Of a stretch of DNA of 64,000 nt, positions 22,968-35,004 are shown piece after piece. The stretch's first letter is position 1, and each line of letters begins with the position of its first letter. Origin of the DNA: Amyloporia xantha (Eukaryota; Basidiomycota; Agaricomycetes; Polyporales; Adustoporiaceae); contig JAYKKR010000001.1 of the NCBI GenBank assembly GCA_036971615.1, forward strand, positions 3,348,001-3,412,000, given 5' to 3'. The translations under genes were made by a program, and so were the position numbers. The notes below the pieces were generated by a model, which was given only the letters and a program-made list of their open reading frames with translations, was not told where the DNA came from and made no database searches.

Positions 22968-24505
22968 TTTGGTACGGAACAGACGGAACACAGAATGATG
23001 ATCTAAATGCGGTTTCGTCTGGGGACAGCGCGGCCTGGGCGGTGAGCGGTAGGCGGGCGGTGTGGAGGATATTGCGGGCGGTCTAGGGAGAGGTAGGCTG
23101 GGCCATGGGAGGGTATATGAGCTGTGGAATATATAGCAAGCGCACCAACGCCAACGTCAACCCCAACCGACTTTTTCCCCAGCCGCAGAAGTGACCAAAC
23201 AAACCGCGATCGAGGCCAAACAACGCGTCCCCAGAACCTTCCCGTCACAGCCCAATCACAACCCGTCACGCGCCCCTCCCCGCCTCCGATCCCTCCGGTT
23301 CCCTTACTCGCCCTGTCTGACTCACCGGTCTCCCCGCTCTACGCTGGTCCAGTACTATCTCCCCCCCCTGTGCTCCTAGAAACTGTGTCATCTCTTTCAT
23401 CATCGCCCGTATACAACGCGCCCCAATCAATATATCGGCCCCCTGCAGGGCATGATAGCGATGGAACTTCAGAAGGGCCGCCGCCATTGCATCCGCGGTG
23501 GCTCAGCTGCATAAGCCGCGATAACGAGCCGCAAAGTGGGGAATTTTGGGGAGAGCTAGGAGCATATCCCGTCGAATTGGCGACAATAATCCTTCTTGTG
23601 GGTCTGCGTGGACGGCCAAGATCGCACGAATGACAGCGTTATCCTATTTCTGAGTGCCCCAGTCTTCAAGGGCGCCTCTGAACGAATGTCTGGGGCAGGT
23701 CTAGGCGTTGGTATGGCTGATGATACCGGCATAACAAAGATACAAAGATAGTCGAGTCTCGGATCAAGCTGGGAAATGGCAGTATGATGAGGAACATCGG
23801 TCTGTTTCGTGCAGTCATCTTCATAGCTTTGTTTGAACAGCAGATTCATCCGACTCACTACTGTCACGGTACAGTACTGGGGATAGCAATGCAATACATT
23901 TCAAATCACAGCGCAGCAGTCATTTAGAAAGCACATCAGACAATTGACAGCCGTGAACACCATTCACGACTTCGCTTTGAATACTGTAAGTAACATGATA
24001 TACCATTCATTCAGTCAGGTGTTGTGGTACAGACAATTATGTACACAATGAGGAGGGTAGTCACAGTGACTGTTGAGTAAGTTTCACGTGAAGAAACGAG
24101 GATGTCTACAGGAGTCGGTTAAAGGGTAGTGGGAAAGTATGTCCGCATCGATATCGGTATAAGACCGTTAGGATGCGACAAGGAGAGCGGTGACAAGTTG
24201 CGCTCCCAATATGTACCGTTGTGCTGAAATTCGGAGAGGTGAGTGTGGGGATGGGAGCTCGCGCATGATCTCTCCGACGTCCGCTCGATCTCGAACTTCC
24301 ATTGCACGGCGGACCCACTCGCACTCGTGTGAGCTCCTCCCAGCAGACACGACCGAGCAGGACATGCGACAGTCCTGTGGGTGTGAATGTCCAATGTGAT
24401 GGCAAAAAGAAGGCAGAACCAGAACCGATATGACCGACGACCGTTCGATAAGGTGTGCGGGCGATCACTGCATAGCAGCGCGGGCCGGGACTGTATGCCG
24501 CGTGC
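22968..24505. other. 1.5-kb region without a supported gene
   Basis: A 169-codon Pro-rich frame at 23124-23633 on the plus strand starts with GTG, not ATG, and has no motif. The rest is featureless to my reading, apart from the 3' region of the Yippee gene. Confidence 0.35.
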
Positions 24506-25013
24506 TCACTGCACGTCGACAAGGAGATTACGCTCGAGGATGAATTTGCCTTCCTTATATCGCTGTGTTTCCTCGTGTGCCTTGTCCTATATGGTGCCGC
24601 TCATGTCATAAGCACTGCCCAGACTGGACTGTCAGCTTGTGACGTACGTATTTCCAGCCTAGCGTCTCTCCGCACTTGCAGCAATAGATGTCTCGGACCG
24701 TGTGCTTCCCGGTCGTCATCAGTCTGTCGCTGGGCTGGCCCTCGACGACGTTCACGCTGCGTGGTAACCGGTCAATGCGAGGCCCTTCGATGGCTGGAGG
24801 CTGCACTCACACGACGTCAAAGAGATACGCCCGTCCATGTTGGCCATGGAATGCCTGTGGCAAAAGCGGTGTCTGTTAGCACGGGCATACAGTGAGAGCC
24901 GGATTGCGGCCCACCCGTGAGATCATGGAATGGATGGTGGCGAGGTGCGTCTTGCAGTGCGAGCACCCGTATATGCGGGCACCGTTCAGGTAGCGGCGGT
25001 AGCTCATGCCCAT
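24506..25013 (-). CDS. Yippee-domain zinc-binding protein
   Basis: Four exons (25013-24915, 24854-24811, 24756-24648, 24586-24506) give 110 residues, the usual size of a single Yippee domain. The first zinc knuckle is [11 protein letters not shown], followed by [14 protein letters not shown], then [11 protein letters not shown] and the second knuckle [12 protein letters not shown]; the end [17 protein letters not shown] is the family signature. The domain holds zinc by CxxC...CxxC; the cellular role of Yippee proteins in fungi is not well defined. I chose the ATG at 25013 because MGMSYRRYL matches the family N-terminus; an in-frame ATG at 25064 would add 17 residues. Confidence 0.93.
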
Positions 25014-26229
25014 GATGGATATGTGAAGGGGGCGAAACTGGGAGAGGGTGAGTAGACGGGGCACAAGAAGAGGGGGGCGGAGCGCGAGGAGCAGGGTAGC
25101 TGGTGCTCGAGAGATTTATATATACAGGCTAACGTGTGAAGGATGATTAGAACAGAAGGCTGGGTCGAAGTGAGTCAGGAATATGGTCTGAGGTTCCGGG
25201 CGTCCGGGGTTCGCTGCAGTCCCTGTTTGAGCGGTTTGTCTTATCCTGCTATGAGACTACAGTCAATGCTATATAGTCCGGTGCAGAGCGGCTCCTCCGC
25301 GGCGCCTATTATCTTACGTCCGCACACGATCGCACGGGCTGATCCTGCGATCCATGCGCTCACCATGATTCTCAACGGCTCTATCTGATGCTTTGCGGGC
25401 ATGTCGTATTGCTCAATGCACATTGCGGGTTGCTCCTGGCAGGTTTCTGCATCCCCCTCCCCCTCCCCCCAAAATGCTCGCCAGGCGCATGCACAGCGGC
25501 GATATGCCATTTTGATATGGCATGATCATCACGATAGCCTGTCTGTTACTTAGCCTCTTGAGTTTGTTTGCTGACAGACTGCGCGAGCGGGAGTGGACTG
25601 GAGTGTGCTTATCGATTCTACTATATTCTCCGCTGTTCGGTGGTCCTAGACGTCCCACCATTTCGCCGACAAATAGTGACTAGCTGCGCTCTAACGCCGT
25701 CGCTTGCAGTTGCTGAGCTGAGCGCAGAAAACGTCCTGTCCATCGCGCGTACACTATGTCGTCATATGCAGCGCTTTGGCAGATCTTTGCGTATCCTGGA
25801 CCTAATTCTGGTACGCTCGGCTGAACTTCGTTCACACCTATTCTTAGGGCCTCCGCTCGCTGAGATTATCACGGGTTTTCTGGTGCAACAGACCCTCGGA
25901 GAGGCTGCTGTGGCTCGTGATATCTATTGGGAATAGGGTTAGAGTCGAATATTGCGATGTTGGTGGCAGTGCATGCAGGTGGGAGCGTGACGGTGCCGAC
26001 AGTCTCATAAAGAATGGTGCGTGTAATGATATTATTGACGTGAATTATCATCGCTTCATGTCTGGGAAGCCTCCTTTCACACAGAGTGGTCATCCATACA
26101 AAGATTTTTCATGCAACAAGGGCATTCGAAAGGCAATCTCGATGTCCTCGTTGCACAGATTGTATCAAAGTAAGAATCTGCAAATTGGTCCAACGTAGGA
26201 CCGGTCCTTGATATGAGGAGCGACGAGTT
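25014..26229. other. 1.2-kb region without a supported gene
   Basis: It holds the Yippee upstream region and several short frames (the longest 25568-25936, plus strand) with no motif. Confidence 0.35.
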
Positions 26230-26340
26230 TAGTGTTAATGGGATTGCACGATTCGGGGTCTCTGCGACTTCGTTAGTGGGATGGAGGACTTGTTAGTGGG
26301 ATTAAGACCTCGTTAGTGGGATTAAAGACCTCGTTAGTCA

Positions 26341-26530
26341 GGCTCCTGCCCATCCGCACTTCAGGAGTTGGGGGGCCCATCCGAGGGTGGTACTCTATGC
26401 TGTATCCTAGAATAGTGCGCACGTGAACATCATGTGACATACACGTGACCAATTCAAACTCCCCACTCTTATCCCCCTCCAACTCCCTACGGCGGCTGGC
26501 AGAAAACATGAGTAAACAACGGCGACCGGG
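26341..26530 (+). repeat. Left inner arm of inverted repeat
   Basis: This segment contains CAGGCTCCTGCCCA, CATCCGAGGG, AAACTCCCCACTCTTAT and GCGGCTGGCAGAAAACA, each found in reverse complement in the same order at 26968-27165. The arms have diverged by substitutions and small gaps. Confidence 0.7.
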
Positions 26531-26967
26531 CTGCAAATATCCTCGATCAGGAAGGAGGTATTGCCGATGAAATGCTATTTTCCTCAGTAGCATAGGGCTC
26601 AGACTGCACTGGAAGACACTAGGACTTTGCTATGTCTCTGGATTTTTTTCTGTGTCTTCTCAGATATAATATGCTTACTTATAAAGCACCAATGCATTTA
26701 TTTGCCCCTTCTTCCGCACTTTCTTGACTACAACTCAAGTGTCCCCACCAGTCTGGAAGCATTGAAGAGCCTCCATCGTGGGTTTTGCCCATTATTAAAG
26801 CAGAGGTATAATCTAGACCTGCATAGAAATTTTTGTATATACTCAACAGGGCTAAAACCAATTCATTCACCATCCCATTCTGTCTCGAGCACCTGCACCC
26901 ACAAGCCGCCACCAGAAATCCTGGGGCCACCACCTTCCAAATTGAGGCGACGCCCCTCCGCACCCCG

Positions 26968-27165
26968 TTGTTTACTCGTGTTTTCTGCCAGCCGCTGTAG
27001 GGAGTTGGGGGCAAATAAGAGTGGGGAGTTTAAAATTGGCGGGGATCGAAATATTGTGGCTGAAGTGGCTGAAGTGGCTGAATAGGATAGAGCATTCTAC
27101 TACGCCCTCGGATGAAGGCCCCCATCGACCGGAAGAAAGGGTGGGCAGGAGCCTGCTCGTTAGTG
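26968..27165 (-). repeat. Right inner arm of inverted repeat
   Basis: Reverse complement of 26341-26530 with moderate divergence. A forward GTTAGTGGGATT follows at about 27160, in the same orientation as the left-end array, so the outer and inner repeats are not simply mirror images. Confidence 0.7.
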
Positions 27166-27484
27166 GGATTGAGGTTGTCCCGCCCACCGACCCCGGCCGT
27201 CATAAGATAATTTAAGTTTATCAACAAATTCCACATTTGACCTCTCGATTTCGAGTATAAAAATTCAAGGTGAGCCAATTTGAAGTTAAAGGTCAACTTG
27301 GCTAGGTTTTGACTATTAGTTGAAATGCGGTTCATGCACTCGTTGCTTGTACCCTAGTGATTGAAGCAGCCGGTTACAGTACTGCACATAGATGAATTTT
27401 GGGATAATTTGTCCACATACTCCTTATTTAGCAAGTCTCCGCCCGCTGACTTCCGGGGAGGACCTGTCGGAGATTGCCAGACCG

Positions 27485-27695
27485 GTTTGCAATGGTTTGT
27501 AATGGCACTCAACGTCTAAGCGTTTTCGGCTCGATTGCAATTCATCACAATCACTGTGACGCCGTTGCAATGCCATTGCAATGCCATTGTAATGACCGTG
27601 ATGACTTTATAAGGCAATTGTAATGGAAATTCGTGCTCAAAATGAGTCACAATGTCACTCAATGTTATCGCAATATTTCGAGATTGCAATTGACG
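27485..27695. repeat. Tract of TTGCAAT / TTGTAAT motifs
   Basis: Within about 200 bp the motifs TTGCAAT and TTGTAAT occur at least eight times, with a short near-tandem run of GCCATTGCAAT at about 27569-27591. The motif is nearly palindromic. It lies inside the composite element. Confidence 0.55.
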
Positions 27696-27813
27696 CAGGA
27701 AACTTCCGACATCCGCGCCCGGCGTGCCATCCCACTATCAATCTTGAGACCCATCCCACTATCGGACCGTCATCCCACTATCCTGTAGTACTTCTACTAT
27801 CCCATTAACACTA

Positions 27814-28167
27814 TACTAGTATATACTCCCTTGATATAGCTCAGCCTTGCTCAAGTATTTTGCATCTGGTTTTCATTGTAACAATCTCTAGTATACCGTA
27901 GTGTATACCACTCATTGTCCATGAGGAATTCCTTTTACATGTCTTGCTTCTATTTGACAGCTACGAAGTCAATAACTAGCCCAACTACCAAAATATGTGT
28001 GCTGGCCATAATGGTTCTGCCAACACAGTAATGTACCAACTGTAATAAAATCAATCAAACCCACTACTGCTATCTTTGTTCATTGATTCTGAAAATCTCT
28101 TCACTAGAAAAGAATGTAAAGTAAGGAAGACGTAGCCCACGCAACCTCTTCAAAACGCAAAAAACAA
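27814..28167. other. AT-rich spacer between element and tRNA
   Basis: No gene seen. It lies downstream of the tRNA, which reads leftwards into it, so it should contain the RNA polymerase III terminator. Confidence 0.35.
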
Positions 28168-28276
28168 TGCCCCGAGCGAGGGTCGAACTCGCGACCTCAG
28201 GATTTTATTTCGGCATTTCCCGAAACTCATACACAACATATGAGACCTGCGCTCTAACCAACTGAGCCATCAAGGC
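28168..28276 (-). tRNA. tRNA-Met (CAU), elongator type, with intron
   Basis: The reverse strand folds as a tRNA. The acceptor arms GCCTTGA and TCGGGGC pair fully with G-U pairs, followed by a D-arm with GCTCAGTTGGTTAGAGC, an anticodon stem CAGG/CCTG, and a T-arm GCGAG-TTCGACC-CTCGC. The anticodon loop reads CTCATA, giving CAU. About 35 nt between the A after the anticodon and the 3' half of the stem do not fit the tRNA and are a normally placed intron (after position 37). The T-loop is of the elongator form. Confidence 0.88.
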
Positions 28277-28487
28277 ATGTTTGTTGCTGCTGCATAATAT
28301 TGTATGTCGTTGTTGACAAGCGCGTCCGCCGCGGCGCCCAACTGGCGCCCGAGCCGCTCATCCCTTGCTCAACGCGTTTACGCTCAGTCACGGTGTTCGT
28401 TATACATCTATCACATTCACGCTCATAGCAAGCCCATTGACGAGTCTGGCTTGGTGGCCTGAGCTCGCACGCGATCCCTGCACCTCG

Positions 28488-30912
28488 ATGAATGGCCACG
28501 GTCGTAAAAGACAAGCTACAGAACCTCTCCAACCCCTACGCGCGACGAAGCACCGTCGACTCGCTAAAGAACGCACTCTGGCAGGTACTCCTAGACCTAC
28601 CGAGATCGAGAGCCTCGCCTCTCGCTGGATGAACGCAGGGTTCGAAATCATGAAACTCTTGGGCGAAACAATCGGCCAGTTGTTCGAGGGTGAGCATTCC
28701 ACGAGCATGGTCGAGGAGACACCCATGGCACCTCCTAACTTCGCGCTATTTTCCTCTAGATGATAAACCGGTACTACCCATAACTAACTCTGCCCAATCT
28801 CGTCCCTCGATTCCTCCTCGACCCTCCGCACCGCCTCCACCGCGACGTCCGTCTCGTCCGGCCATCCCTTCCCAATTCCAGACAAATGGTCATCTTCCCG
28901 ATCCGCCACCACCATCCCATCGAACAAATACACATCAGAGGATGACATTGCGCGTGCCACCCAGGACCACAACAACAGAACCACCGCAGCCGAAGGCATC
29001 TTCATCCTTGGCGCCTGCGCGGCTTCGACGAAAATCAATTCCCAACTTGCGTCAGCCGAATTCACCATCTTCCGAAGAACCCGTGCAGCTGCAGCACTCC
29101 CCTCCACGTCACCGGCGAAAATCAGCATCGAATGCGGACCCAACACCACCTCCGCCCGCCCAAGCATGGTCTTCTCCGTCTGCCCAGGGATCGTCTTCTC
29201 CGGCCCATCCTGCACTTTCGCCACTTGCTCAAGCTACCCTTTCGGAAGGCCTACGGGAGTATGAGATTGCCGAAACGAGAAAAAAGTATGTCCCTAGAGA
29301 ACATATCTTGGTCAAGCAAGTAAGTACTCTCCCACGGAGTGCCTGAACAGTGTATTAATCGACCATAGCACAAGCGCAAGGTGAAGGAAACTCGTGTGAA
29401 GGATAGAGAAGAGATGGAGAAGGAATTGTTTAGAATCAAGCAGGCAAAGGGTGAGTCTTTCATGGCCGGTCTGCATGTACTGATGGACTGACGTTTCATA
29501 GGCTTTTCATCTAATTTTGAGGACTTTCAAAGTATATCTTGTGCTTGTGCTTGGTTATGTTCATGTTCTAATCACTTTGTGGCCAGGTTTACTTGGATAT
29601 GAAGCTCACCTGGACATACAATCGAGACGAGGAGCATTGCTATGTATGTCATTCACCCTGGATAATGATGTGTCCTGCTCACGTGTGGCTTCGGTCACAG
29701 CGTCGCCTTCCCTAATTGACCTGCGTTCCAAACCCCCATCTCCCTCAAATTTGAGACGATCGGCTGATGAGGTTCGTGGACTCTCTTGGCTTCAACTTAC
29801 TATGATCCGACTGTCTTGCAGGGATTCCTGCGGCGCGCATTGGAAAAGGCGAAAGCGAGCCTTGAAGCGTATGTCTTCACAGTTCGCTTCGATACAATCC
29901 ATTAACGTATCCTTGGTAGACCGAAACCGCCGAAGCCATATGTGCCCTCATTGGAGCATCTAAGAGCGTTCAAGCGTGCACAAGATGAAGAGATTGAGCG
30001 TCGTATACACGGACCCCCACTCCCGACAGCGCTTCCGCCCGACGATGACCATGTGGTCGACACTTTACTGTCCAAGAGAGGCGTTATATCAAAGCTTGCG
30101 AGAGAGCAGGTCACAGACAAGGATCTTATGCGGCTCAGGCCAAATAAATGGCTCAACGACGAGATCATCAATTTTTATGGACAGCTGATCATGGCGCGTG
30201 CCGACGGGATCAAAGAGAACTCTGCCAGGAATGGGCGGAAGAAGCCCTTGAAGGTGCATTACTTCAGCACCTTCTTCTGGTCCAAGTTAGAAGGCGAGGG
30301 TTATGAAAAGGGCAGGTTGGCCAAGTGGACGAAAAAGGTACGCTCTAACTAGCTCGCTGCTGTCTATCTCGTACCTTATCGTCTACCCTCGTCTATCTAG
30401 ATCGACATCTTTCAGAAAGATGTCGTGCTTATCCCAGTCAATCATAGCAATTCACATTGGACTGCTGCTGCTATCAACTTCCGTCGGAAGCGGATAGAAT
30501 CGTACGACAGCATGGGCTCACATCGCGAGGATGTGTTCAAGGTGTGTTGTCGCGTATTCTCTCCGTACAAGGTCTGTCCTCATTGACGGCGACAGCTCTT
30601 GCGGCATTATCTTGATATGGAACATCGAAATAAGAAAAAGAAGCCGTTCGATTTCACTGGGTGGCAAAATTACGTTCTAGAGGTGCAATCCATTTTGCCA
30701 ATAGACCGAGTTGGCCTAGCTGACTTGTCCCGGTCCGCTAGGATATACCCTTGCAAGAGAACGGCTACGATTGTGGTGTCTTCACGTGTGCGTTCCTGGA
30801 GGCCCTGTCAAGAGGCGAAGAGCGCTTCCGCTTCAGTCAAACCCACATGCCGTATTTGCGTAGACGGATGGTTTGGGAAATCGGCCACGCGAAACTACGG
30901 GACGATTCATGA
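28488..30912 (+). CDS. SUMO protease, Ulp1 type (C48 cysteine peptidase)
   Basis: Ten exons (28488-28689, 28760-29319, 29369-29450, 29502-29531, 29587-29771, 29822-29868, 29920-30337, 30401-30541, 30596-30682, 30742-30912) give 640 residues. The N-terminal 300 residues are low-complexity, basic and Pro/Ser-rich; KRQATEPL and KHRRLAKER look like nuclear-targeting patches. The C-terminal 220 residues are the peptidase: LMRLRPNKWLNDEIINFY, VHYFSTFFWSKL, VLIPVNHSNSHWTAAAINF with the catalytic His, IESYDSMG with the Asp, and the QENGYDCGVF box with the oxyanion Gln and nucleophile Cys. Ulp1 processes SUMO and removes it from targets at the nuclear envelope. A decayed copy of its 5' half lies 3.7 kb downstream. 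Confidence 0.93.
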
Positions 30913-31317
30913 CATGACAACGATCTAGTCTAAGGTTTTCTGCATATCTACATTGTACACCTGAACGTTTCCTGCATTTGTATTAGGTATCATTAGTTTA
31001 CATCGCGACGGAAGTAGTTTCAACGGTCAGTTTAATGCACCGCGAATAGGCGATGCTCCTTCACGTGTCTCTCCTTCTGTCTTGTCCCCATGTCTGACAT
31101 TAGAAGGCATCATCATCCGCTAAAGATTCGAAGCGCACATTTACGAATTTGCGAGAAATAACATCGCATTTGGGGGTAAATACCACCCGGATGGAGTTGC
31201 CCCGTGGAATGTGTCGGGCATAGATATAAGTGTGCCACAAGTATACAAAATTGAGACAAGATGTGGCTGTTTTTCCGCCAAGGAAGGGGGCAGTTCGGCG
31301 TACGGGGAGCATGTATA

Positions 31318-31911
31318 TCATCGTCGAAACCACCAGACTACGATGAAGAACCAGAAAACAATGATGAGAAATACGATGTACCACAACCAACGGCAGCCCT
31401 GTCGAGCAGCCATGTTGTTCATCTGTCGAAAGGTGCCCGCAAGAATGCCGGAGGTCTCTGAGAACGCATCGTTCTACAGACCATGTTCAGTCTTGTCCGC
31501 CTGTCTGAAGTAGAAGGGAGGACACACCATCTGACTGAGCTGGACCGTGGATTCTCGAACCTCGTTTCCTATGCCGATAGTGATCTAGCAGCGCAGCAGG
31601 TTCGTCGTAAACGTGCGGTTCACGTCAACCCCGCGGCACGTTCGAACAGCAGGACTCACTCACATCCTTCAGCATCTTCACCTTCGCCTGCAGCCCCTCA
31701 AGGTGCTCATCGTTTTGCCCTTCGAGGTCATCTGCGAAGCGTTGTCCATTAGCCTGGAGCTGGTATGGGGAGGACCGTCCTGAAGACGGGGGAGTGTAGT
31801 ATTCAGGTAGCAAGGCCGAGCGATCACGCAGCGAGGCCGTCGCCCTGAATCTGGGAGAATCCCTTTAGCTTGCAATCTACGGATATGCCGAGGACCTCAC
31901 CGGTTTGACAT
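31318..31911 (-). CDS. Bet1-type SNARE, ER-Golgi transport
   Basis: Four exons (31911-31901, 31850-31664, 31584-31528, 31473-31318) give 136 residues. The SNARE helix runs from DDLEGQNDEHLEGLQAKV through LKDITIGIGNEVRESTVQL and SQMNDAFSETSGILAG, with the single Gln expected of a Q-SNARE at the centre. It ends with the membrane anchor CRWLWYIVFLIIVFWFFIVV followed by WWFRR at the very C-terminus, as in Bet1. Bet1 acts in fusion of ER-derived vesicles at the early Golgi. The first exon is just 11 nt (MSN plus two bases). It converges with ULP1, and its upstream region abuts the ULP1 relic. Confidence 0.9.
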
Positions 31912-32146
31912 GGTGAGCGAGCAGACCTGCTGTCCTCATACGTGAGATGGATGGATGGCAACTGGTACAGTACGCACGGCTGCTAAATAACGCTAAATAT
32001 ATGTTTGACCATATGGGCGTCATTGACACTCCACGTGCATAACACGTACATAACCACTCGGCAGTATAAACTTGAACAAAGCGTTCTGCTGCAATACACT
32101 GCACAGGCACCTCAGACTATAGAATCCCCGGACGGTGACATTTGTC

Positions 32147-32846
32147 CGTAACGGCCATGATCGTAAAAGACAAGCTACAGAATCTCTCCTACCCTTAGGC
32201 GTGCCGAAGGACCGTCGACTCGCTAAAGAACGCAGTCTGGCAGATATTGCTAGACCTACCGGCGTAATCGTCGAGAGTCCCTCCTCTCGCTGGTTGAACA
32301 CAGGAATGGAACTTATCAAACAACTTACACACGGCACAGTCGCCCAGACCTTCGAGGGTGAGTATTCCACGAACATGGTTCACCAGCCACTCACGGGACT
32401 TCCTCACTGCGCGTTCTTTCCCTCAAGGTCCTCGAGAGGTGCTACCCATAACTGACTCTTCACTATCTCATGCCACGATTCCTCGCCGTTCATCTCATGC
32501 GGCTATCCCTTCCCAATTCCAGACAGATATTGCCCATCTTCCCGATCCGTCGCCGCCCCAGCATCGACTAAGCACACATCAGACGGTGACATTGCGTGTG
32601 CCACCTAGGCCTACAACCACAGAAATACCACAGCTTCAGGTGCAGTTATCGCATCCCGCTTCAGGTCACTTAAGCTTGCGAAACTCAGAACCTCTTCCGA
32701 ACCAGCCGCCACCTGCGCCCGCCCAGGCGTCATCGTCTCTTTCCGCCCAAGCATCGTCTTTGCCTAACCATGCATCGGCCCTCCCGAGCACCCTCACGCG
32801 AGCACCTCAGAGCATCCGAGGGTGCGTAAGATGAAGAGATTGACCG
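32147..32846 (+). pseudogene. Partial, decayed duplicate of ULP1 5' half
   Basis: The segment repeats the N-terminal coding region of the intact ULP1 gene at 28488. RKRQATESLLPLG, DRRLAKERSLAD and SSRWLNTGMELIKQL match the parent's RKRQATEPLQPL, HRRLAKERTLAG and SRWMNAGFEIMKLL. The intron after exon 1 is still there, with gtgagt and an AG acceptor, so this is a DNA duplication and not a retrocopy. The start ATG has become CGT. Exon 2 matches continue with IPSQFQT and TLRVPPR, then break off; the last bases (about 32823-32846) match the middle of parent exon 7 (AAGATGAAGAGATTGA), so about 1.1 kb of parent sequence is missing internally. The protease domain is absent. Confidence 0.85.
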
Positions 32847-33343
32847 CTGCCCTCATGTAAGATGGACGAATCAGTGCTAATGACAAACCGTGTACATTAC
32901 CGGTTAGTATACGGATGCCATGCCGCATAAATACTCATTCCTTCGCCGCGCATCCAGTATAAATTGCTCTGCTGCATTGAGTGATCCCCAGCTATCAATA
33001 CAGGAACGTTAGACTGTAGTATCTCCGGGACAATGCAACACATCAGAAAGAGTATGGACAGGATCGCGACAAGGAATTTATGTGACAAGTTGTATGGTAG
33101 TGGTACTCGAATGAAGGCCAGCAACAATGGATCGAGTGCGGGGGATCTGCCTGGGACCCGGTAGAGGCAGAGATGATATACGTCGGGTGAGGTGATCAAA
33201 GGTGGGGGACTAGGTAATGCAGGTGGTCGGTGAGTACGAAGCAGGCCCGGTGCAATGTCCGCGAGGCACACTCGCTAGTGCTAATGATAGTGAAAGTATA
33301 CATGACATCGATACAAGTCCGTGGGTGCCGAGGATGGCGACCC
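32847..33343. other. Spacer between ULP1 relic and UPF0658 gene
   Basis: No gene seen. The right side must hold the 3' end of the convergent UPF0658-type gene. Confidence 0.35.
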
Positions 33344-35004
33344 TTACTCGATACTCATCCGGTTTGGATTAGTACTCATGGGACCTCGATAGATGTCCTG
33401 GGATTTGCCGCGCCGCGAGATAGTCTGCTTCTTGGATACTGTCACAGAAACCGGGTGAGAATACGATGAGACAAATTTATCATGCCCTGTACTCACTCTG
33501 GTTCTTCAAACCTCTCCCGAAATTGTTCGTAACCATGCACGCGAAGACGAATGTTGTTAACAGTAGTATGATCGCGAGCACGGCTACCGCGATGTCAGCC
33601 GTTACGGTTGGCAATCAGCCTGATATAACTCACAGAATATCGTCAAGCTCTTCCACACATCTATGTATGTGCTTGTATCATGTAACCTGATTACTTTGAC
33701 GAGCTGGATAAAAATAACGACAGTCAGCGTGACCCAACAGATGGACACAGACAGACAAACCTTGTACATGAAGTAGACCATCGCTCCTGCACAGCCCGTC
33801 AAGAAAGCGACCATTGCCCACTTATTCTCATGACGGGCTGCCAGGTGACCGACTACGAGCACCAAGATTGACAAGGGAAACGCCAGACAAGTCAAGTAGT
33901 ACTCCGCATTGTGTTCAGTCAAGACCAGCCAAATAAACTGAACGGAGAAACCGACCCAGAAGAACAGGTCGAACTTGACGAGACAGAGGAAGATCTGGTA
34001 GTAAGCATACATGGACTTGATGCGACGATCGGCACCAAGAAACTTGTATACTTTCCAACCAAAATCATTGTAAATCTTCCATCCAAGAGCCATATAGGCC
34101 AGTTCGGCGACAGAGATGACGATAGGAATAATGGCAGTGAGAACGCGAACGGGTATTCCAGATTTCGACACTAGAGTTGGGTCCCCGATTTCGCCAATTT
34201 GGATAATGGCATATACGAGAAGTAGCGCATTGAACATACTGTGGATGAGGTATCAGAGTCGTCAAGTGTACCCAGTATAATACAAGAATTTACGTTAGTG
34301 CGATGAACTGTAGAGTGTTGCGGTTATGCACGGCATCCAACGCCATGACAAATTGGAAAACGCTACCAAGCATGAGTCGATCACAGTGCACGAGGCGGTC
34401 GGAAATGACATACTGAGCGAAGGCAAAGATGCTCAGATAAACGGGCATCTTCCTGGATTCTTGGTCACCATCGCTGCCGACAGACGTGCCTCGCACTCGG
34501 AGGAAGAGCTCAGCCTCGATTGCGACATCAATGGCCGTTTCAACGAGTACGGTCAATAGGTACAATCGACAGGCGATGGAGTCTGGTATGAACTGCGAGG
34601 ACCATGAGTGGTTTGACTTGGCACATCCAAGACGCTGGATCACGTACTGCCGCTCGCACAACGTCCAACCAGCTATTCGATTCCTCAACCTCCTCGGGTT
34701 TCGACTTGGGGGGAGGGTATTCCCATTCTATTCGCTGCGTGGTGTGACCATCGAGTGTCTTCATGTCCTTGAAGGAAACCTCGCTATAATTAGAGTGGTG
34801 TTGGGAGAGGGGATATAGAGGAGCGGGCTGGTGGTCGCCTTGACCGGCATCGAATGGAGGTGGTTGAGTAGCATATGCCTTGTAGGACGTTGCATACTGG
34901 TCGATGAGGTCGTCGTAGGGGGCATGGTCGTCCCCTTCGAGGCGTGAACGTCGTTGTGCGGGGTCGGCGGAAAGAGCGGGGGGTGCATTGGGTTGCGTTG
35001 ACAT
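33344..35004 (-). CDS. UPF0658 Golgi membrane protein
   Basis: Six exons (35004-34648, 34592-34294, 34238-33761, 33703-33634, 33583-33497, 33438-33344) give 461 residues. After a hydrophilic, Pro-rich N-terminus the protein has about seven hydrophobic segments, starting at CRLYLLTVLVETAIDVAIEA. Family landmarks include FVMALDAVHNRNTLQFIAL, FGWKVYKFLGADRRIKSMYA, YQIFLCLVKFDLFFWVGFSV, and NNFGRGLKNQ after the last segment. I recall this family from fission yeast proteins annotated as Golgi membrane proteins of unknown function. The start is the first ATG after an in-frame upstream extension that overlaps the promoter side. Confidence 0.85.

Larger units (their letters stand above)
26230..27813. 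mobile_element. Composite inverted-repeat element, non-autonomous
   Basis: The ends are a 15-bp perfect inverted repeat, TAGTGTTAATGGGAT at 26230-26244 and its complement at 27799-27813. Inside the left end GTTAGTGGGAT occurs three times (about 26272, 26292, 26312); inside the right end ATCCCACTATC occurs three times (about 27730-27782). A second, longer inverted pair lies further in (26341-26530 against 26968-27165). No transposase frame is visible and I could not identify a clean target-site duplication, so the class is unknown. Confidence 0.55.

Noticed and set aside
23124..23633. 169-codon Pro-rich plus-strand frame
   Set aside because: It starts with GTG and has no ATG, motif or exon structure.
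24106..24522. 138-codon minus-strand frame
   Set aside because: Overlaps the last Yippee exon in another frame and continues into its 3' region.
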